Position numbers and translations under genes: made by a program. The notes under the pieces were generated by a model. The model did not search any database, had not been told where the DNA came from, and saw only the letters and a list, made by a program, of their open reading frames with translations. From contig JAGRGP010000022.1 of the NCBI GenBank assembly GCA_020445415.1, positions 1 to 48,551 of the forward strand: a stretch of 48,551 nt of DNA. The letters are read 5' to 3'. Origin of the DNA: Gammaproteobacteria bacterium (GTDB taxonomy: Bacteria > Pseudomonadota > Gammaproteobacteria > Chromatiales > Chromatiaceae). Positions 46,468 to 48,551 of the stretch are shown piece by piece (the first letter of the stretch is position 1; each line of letters begins with the position of its first letter).

Positions 46468-46650
46468 TTGTGAGAGAAATCAGGCCGTAATTGTGGATGT
46501 TTCGGCAGGATTGAGGACCTGTAGGAGTTCTCTTGACCCGCGGAGCGGGCATGAACGCGGGGGGTGCTGCGGCACCGTTCCTAGTAGCGGCAGCTCTTAG
46601 CCACACCGCCCTGCAATCGGTTTAGATCGCTTATTCGCGAGGACCTGATC
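46468..46650 (+). other. Structured spacer / leader upstream of prs
   Basis: This 183-nt gap holds two compact hairpins: CCCGC-GGA-GCGGG (46537-46549) and GGTGC-TGCG-GCACC (46563-46576). No T tract follows, so neither is a terminator. A TTGACC at 46533-46538 could be a -35 box but lacks a matching -10. GAGG lies about eight nt before the prs GTG. Confidence 0.4.
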
Positions 46651-47604
46651 GTGTCAGAAAGCGGCATGATGTTGTTTTCAGGAAACTCTAATCCGGATCT
46701 CGTGAATGAGATTTGTGGGTGGCTGAGCTTGCGGCAGGGACGGGCCATCGTTGGTCAATTCAGCGATGGCGAGGTCATGGCCGAGATTATGGAAAGTGTG
46801 CGTGGGCGCGATGTCTATGTCGTCCAATCAACGTGCCGGCCGACCAATGATAATCACATGGAATTGTTGGTTCTCATCGATGCCTTACGCTGGGCGTCAG
46901 CACGCCGGATTACCGCGGTCCTTCCCTATCTCGGGTATGCGCGTCAGGATCGCCGGCCGCGGTCGGCGAGGGTGCCAATTACTGCCAGGCTGGTCGCCAA
47001 GCAGATTGCAGCGGCCGGGGCGGATCGGGTGATGACCGTTGATTTGCATGCCGATCAGATACAGGGGTTCTTTGATATACCTATTGATAACATATACGCC
47101 TTGCCCATCCTGTTGGGGGACGTATGGCGACAGAAATATCCGCGGTTAATGGTGGTTTCTCCCGACGTGGGTGGTGTAGTGAGGGCGAGGGCGTTGGCCA
47201 AGCAGTTGGATGATGCTGACTTGGCGATAATCGACAAACGACGCCCACAGGCCAATGAGGCGCAGGTGATGAATATCATCGGCGACGTAAAGGGGCGCAG
47301 CTGTGTATTAATCGATGACCTGGTGGATACGGCCGGGACATTGTGCAAGGCAGCCAGTGCGCTGAAAAAACACGGGGCCTTGCGGGTAGTGGCTTATTGT
47401 ACCCACCCGGTGCTGTCTGGCCCGGCAGTTCAAAACATTAGTAACTCTGAACTGGATGAATTGGTGGTATCCAATACCATCCCGTTGCACGAAGATGCAT
47501 TGGCCTGCGAGAAGATCCGCCAGATCAGTGTAGCCGAATTGATCGCCGAGACCATGAGGCGTCTGGCGACAGATGAATCCGTAACGTCCCTGTTCGTGGG
47601 GTAA
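46651..47604 (+). CDS. prs: Ribose-phosphate pyrophosphokinase Prs
   Basis: Makes PRPP from ribose 5-phosphate and ATP for purine, pyrimidine, histidine, tryptophan and NAD synthesis. The 317-aa protein has the [12 protein letters not shown] start, the [10 protein letters not shown] block and [11 protein letters not shown]. The metal-binding [12 protein letters not shown] (H133) and the PRPP loop DDLVDTAGT (222-230) are intact. It starts at GTG 46651 with GAGG upstream and feeds the same purine route as purD and purH in this window. Confidence 0.97.
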   Translation: MSESGMMLFSGNSNPDLVNEICGWLSLRQGRAIVGQFSDGEVMAEIMESVRGRDVYVVQSTCRPTNDNHMELLVLIDALRWASARRITAVLPYLGYARQDRRPRSARVPITARLVAKQIAAAGADRVMTVDLHADQIQGFFDIPIDNIYALPILLGDVWRQKYPRLMVVSPDVGGVVRARALAKQLDDADLAIIDKRRPQANEAQVMNIIGDVKGRSCVLIDDLVDTAGTLCKAASALKKHGALRVVAYCTHPVLSGPAVQNISNSELDELVVSNTIPLHEDALACEKIRQISVAELIAETMRRLATDESVTSLFVG

Positions 47605-47692
47605 ACCACGGGCAGTGTAACGGCATTGTTACCGTCGAACTGGTCGCGGGGAGATGGTGATATTTTCAACCCATAATGATTTGGAGCAAATC

Positions 47693-48349
47693 ATGAGCGA
47701 TACTACTGAAATTAACGCGCAGTCGCGTGTAGACGTGGGTAAGGGTGCGAGCCGCCGCCTGCGTCGCACGGGATTGGTCCCCGGGATTGTCTATGGGGCT
47801 CATCGCGATCCCCAGATGATTACGCTTTTCCACCACAAGCTGGTTCAATATCTGGAACACGAGTCGATTTTTTCGACCATTCTCACCTTGAACGTGGATG
47901 GAAAGAAACAGCAGGTACTGCTGAAGGATATTCAGCGGCATCCGGCAAAACCGTTTATTCAACACATCGATTTTCAGCGGGTCTCGGCCCGGGAGAAGAT
48001 CCGTACCAATATACCGATTCATCTGGTCGGTGAAGAGATTGCGGTCGGAGTCAAGATGGGCGGCAGTGTGTTTCATCATATTGCCGACGTGGAGGTTAGT
48101 TGCCTACCGAAGGATTTGCCTGAGTACCTGGATGTGGATATCTCGAAACTGGAGATCGGCGGGGCTATCCGCCTTTCCGAGATCGTTGTTCCAAAGGGTG
48201 TAGAGCTTCCAATTCTGGCGCAGGGGGAAGATTTTGACAGCCCGGTCGTGACTATCTCTGCGCAGCTTATGCAAGATGAGACCGAGGCCGAGGAAGGTGA
48301 AGAGGGCTTGGCCGCGCCGGGAGAGGTTGGAGGCGAGGACGAGGACTAA
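47693..48349 (+). CDS. rplY: 50S ribosomal protein L25 (TL5/CTC type)
   Basis: Binds 5S rRNA. From ATG 47693 (GGAG about seven nt upstream) it is 218 aa: an N-terminal L25 domain ([21 protein letters not shown]) and the C-terminal TL5/CTC beta domain absent from the short E. coli protein. An acidic tail of about 25 residues, rich in Glu and Gly, ends it. An earlier in-frame ATG at 47654 adds 13 residues without conservation. The order prs-rplY-pth is conserved. Confidence 0.96.
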   Translation: MSDTTEINAQSRVDVGKGASRRLRRTGLVPGIVYGAHRDPQMITLFHHKLVQYLEHESIFSTILTLNVDGKKQQVLLKDIQRHPAKPFIQHIDFQRVSAREKIRTNIPIHLVGEEIAVGVKMGGSVFHHIADVEVSCLPKDLPEYLDVDISKLEIGGAIRLSEIVVPKGVELPILAQGEDFDSPVVTISAQLMQDETEAEEGEEGLAAPGEVGGEDED

Positions 48350-48456
48350 TTGTTGTTCTCACGGCCAGTGGCAGGCCGGTAAAGAGTTGTTATCTGGTCT
48401 GCCGCTATCTCGTCACTCTCCTTGTTCCCCTGCCGTGGGTTCCTTGTGGTTGTCCG

Positions 48457-48551
48457 ATGAATTCATCCTCTTCGAATCCGGTTCGCGCAATTATTGGCTT
48501 GGGAAACCCGGGGGATAAGTATCAACAAACCCGGCACAACGCCGGGTTTTG
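48457..48551 (+). CDS. pth: Peptidyl-tRNA hydrolase Pth, 5' part only
   Basis: The first 31 codons are inside the window. After a short Ser-rich start, [20 protein letters not shown] is followed by AGF. The GLGNPG motif and the catalytic-His segment RHNAG are diagnostic of Pth, which frees peptides from peptidyl-tRNA. The reading frame runs off the right edge. It lies 107 nt after rplY, as in E. coli- and Pseudomonas-type genomes. Confidence 0.93.
   Translation, partial: MNSSSSNPVRAIIGLGNPGDKYQQTRHNAGF

Noticed and set aside
48276..48518. 80-aa plus-strand frame spanning the rplY end and pth start
   Set aside because: Out of frame with both conserved genes; Pth is clear in its own frame from 48457.

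Overview
The window is a chromosomal segment of a gammaproteobacterium. Gene content and order match free-living or symbiotic sulfur-oxidising Gammaproteobacteria (Chromatiales-like) and Pseudomonas-type genomes: lptD-surA-pdxA, dusB-fis-purH-purD, aroQ-accB-accC-prmA, mreBCD-mrdA-rodA-mltB-rlpA-dacA-ybeD-lipB-lipA, gatCAB divergent from mreB, and hemA-prfA-prmC-moeB divergent from TPR-ispE-tRNA-prs-rplY-pth. The taxonomic placement is inference from synteny and protein signatures; no rRNA is present. I see no insertion sequence, prophage, CRISPR array or plasmid gene, and nearly all of the DNA is coding.

Layout. 1-5299: outer-membrane biogenesis and vitamin B6 operon (lptD, surA, pdxA, minus strand), with a plus-strand terminator at the left edge. 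5393-6373: a cell-wall sugar kinase (amgK-like) divergent from lptD, without its usual partner murU. 6523-13686: purine and tRNA-modification block (purD, an lpxA homologue, purH, fis, dusB), then a zinc-ribbon membrane protein and an unrecognised 314-aa helical protein. 13687-14004: AT-rich palindromic spacer. 14005-20552: prmA, accC, accB, aroQ, a TlpA-like redoxin, an enlarged dsbD and cutA. 20637-21086: fxsA.

21137-32641 is a long minus-strand elongasome cluster: mreB, mreC, mreD, mrdA, rodA, mltB, rlpA, dacA, ybeD, lipB, lipA and an ElyC-like gene. It joins cell-shape scaffold, peptidoglycan synthases, lytic and trimming enzymes and lipoate synthesis. mreC appears to begin with ATT. 32883-36230: gatCAB amidotransferase. 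36227-38059: a GGDEF diguanylate cyclase downstream of an ANTAR response regulator. 38279-43479: a methyltransferase, moeB, a small unknown protein, prmC, prfA and hemA. 43674-48551: a TPR lipoprotein, ispE, tRNA-Gln(TTG), prs, rplY and the 5' end of pth. lolB, normally between the TPR gene and ispE, is absent there.

Most of the window is conserved housekeeping DNA. The most interesting departures are the AUU start of mreC with an adjacent palindrome, the tandem DsbD alpha domains, an lpxA copy inside the purine operon, the missing murU and lolB, the ANTAR/GGDEF pair and the unrecognised 314-aa protein. Nothing here convincingly forms a wholly new multi-gene system.
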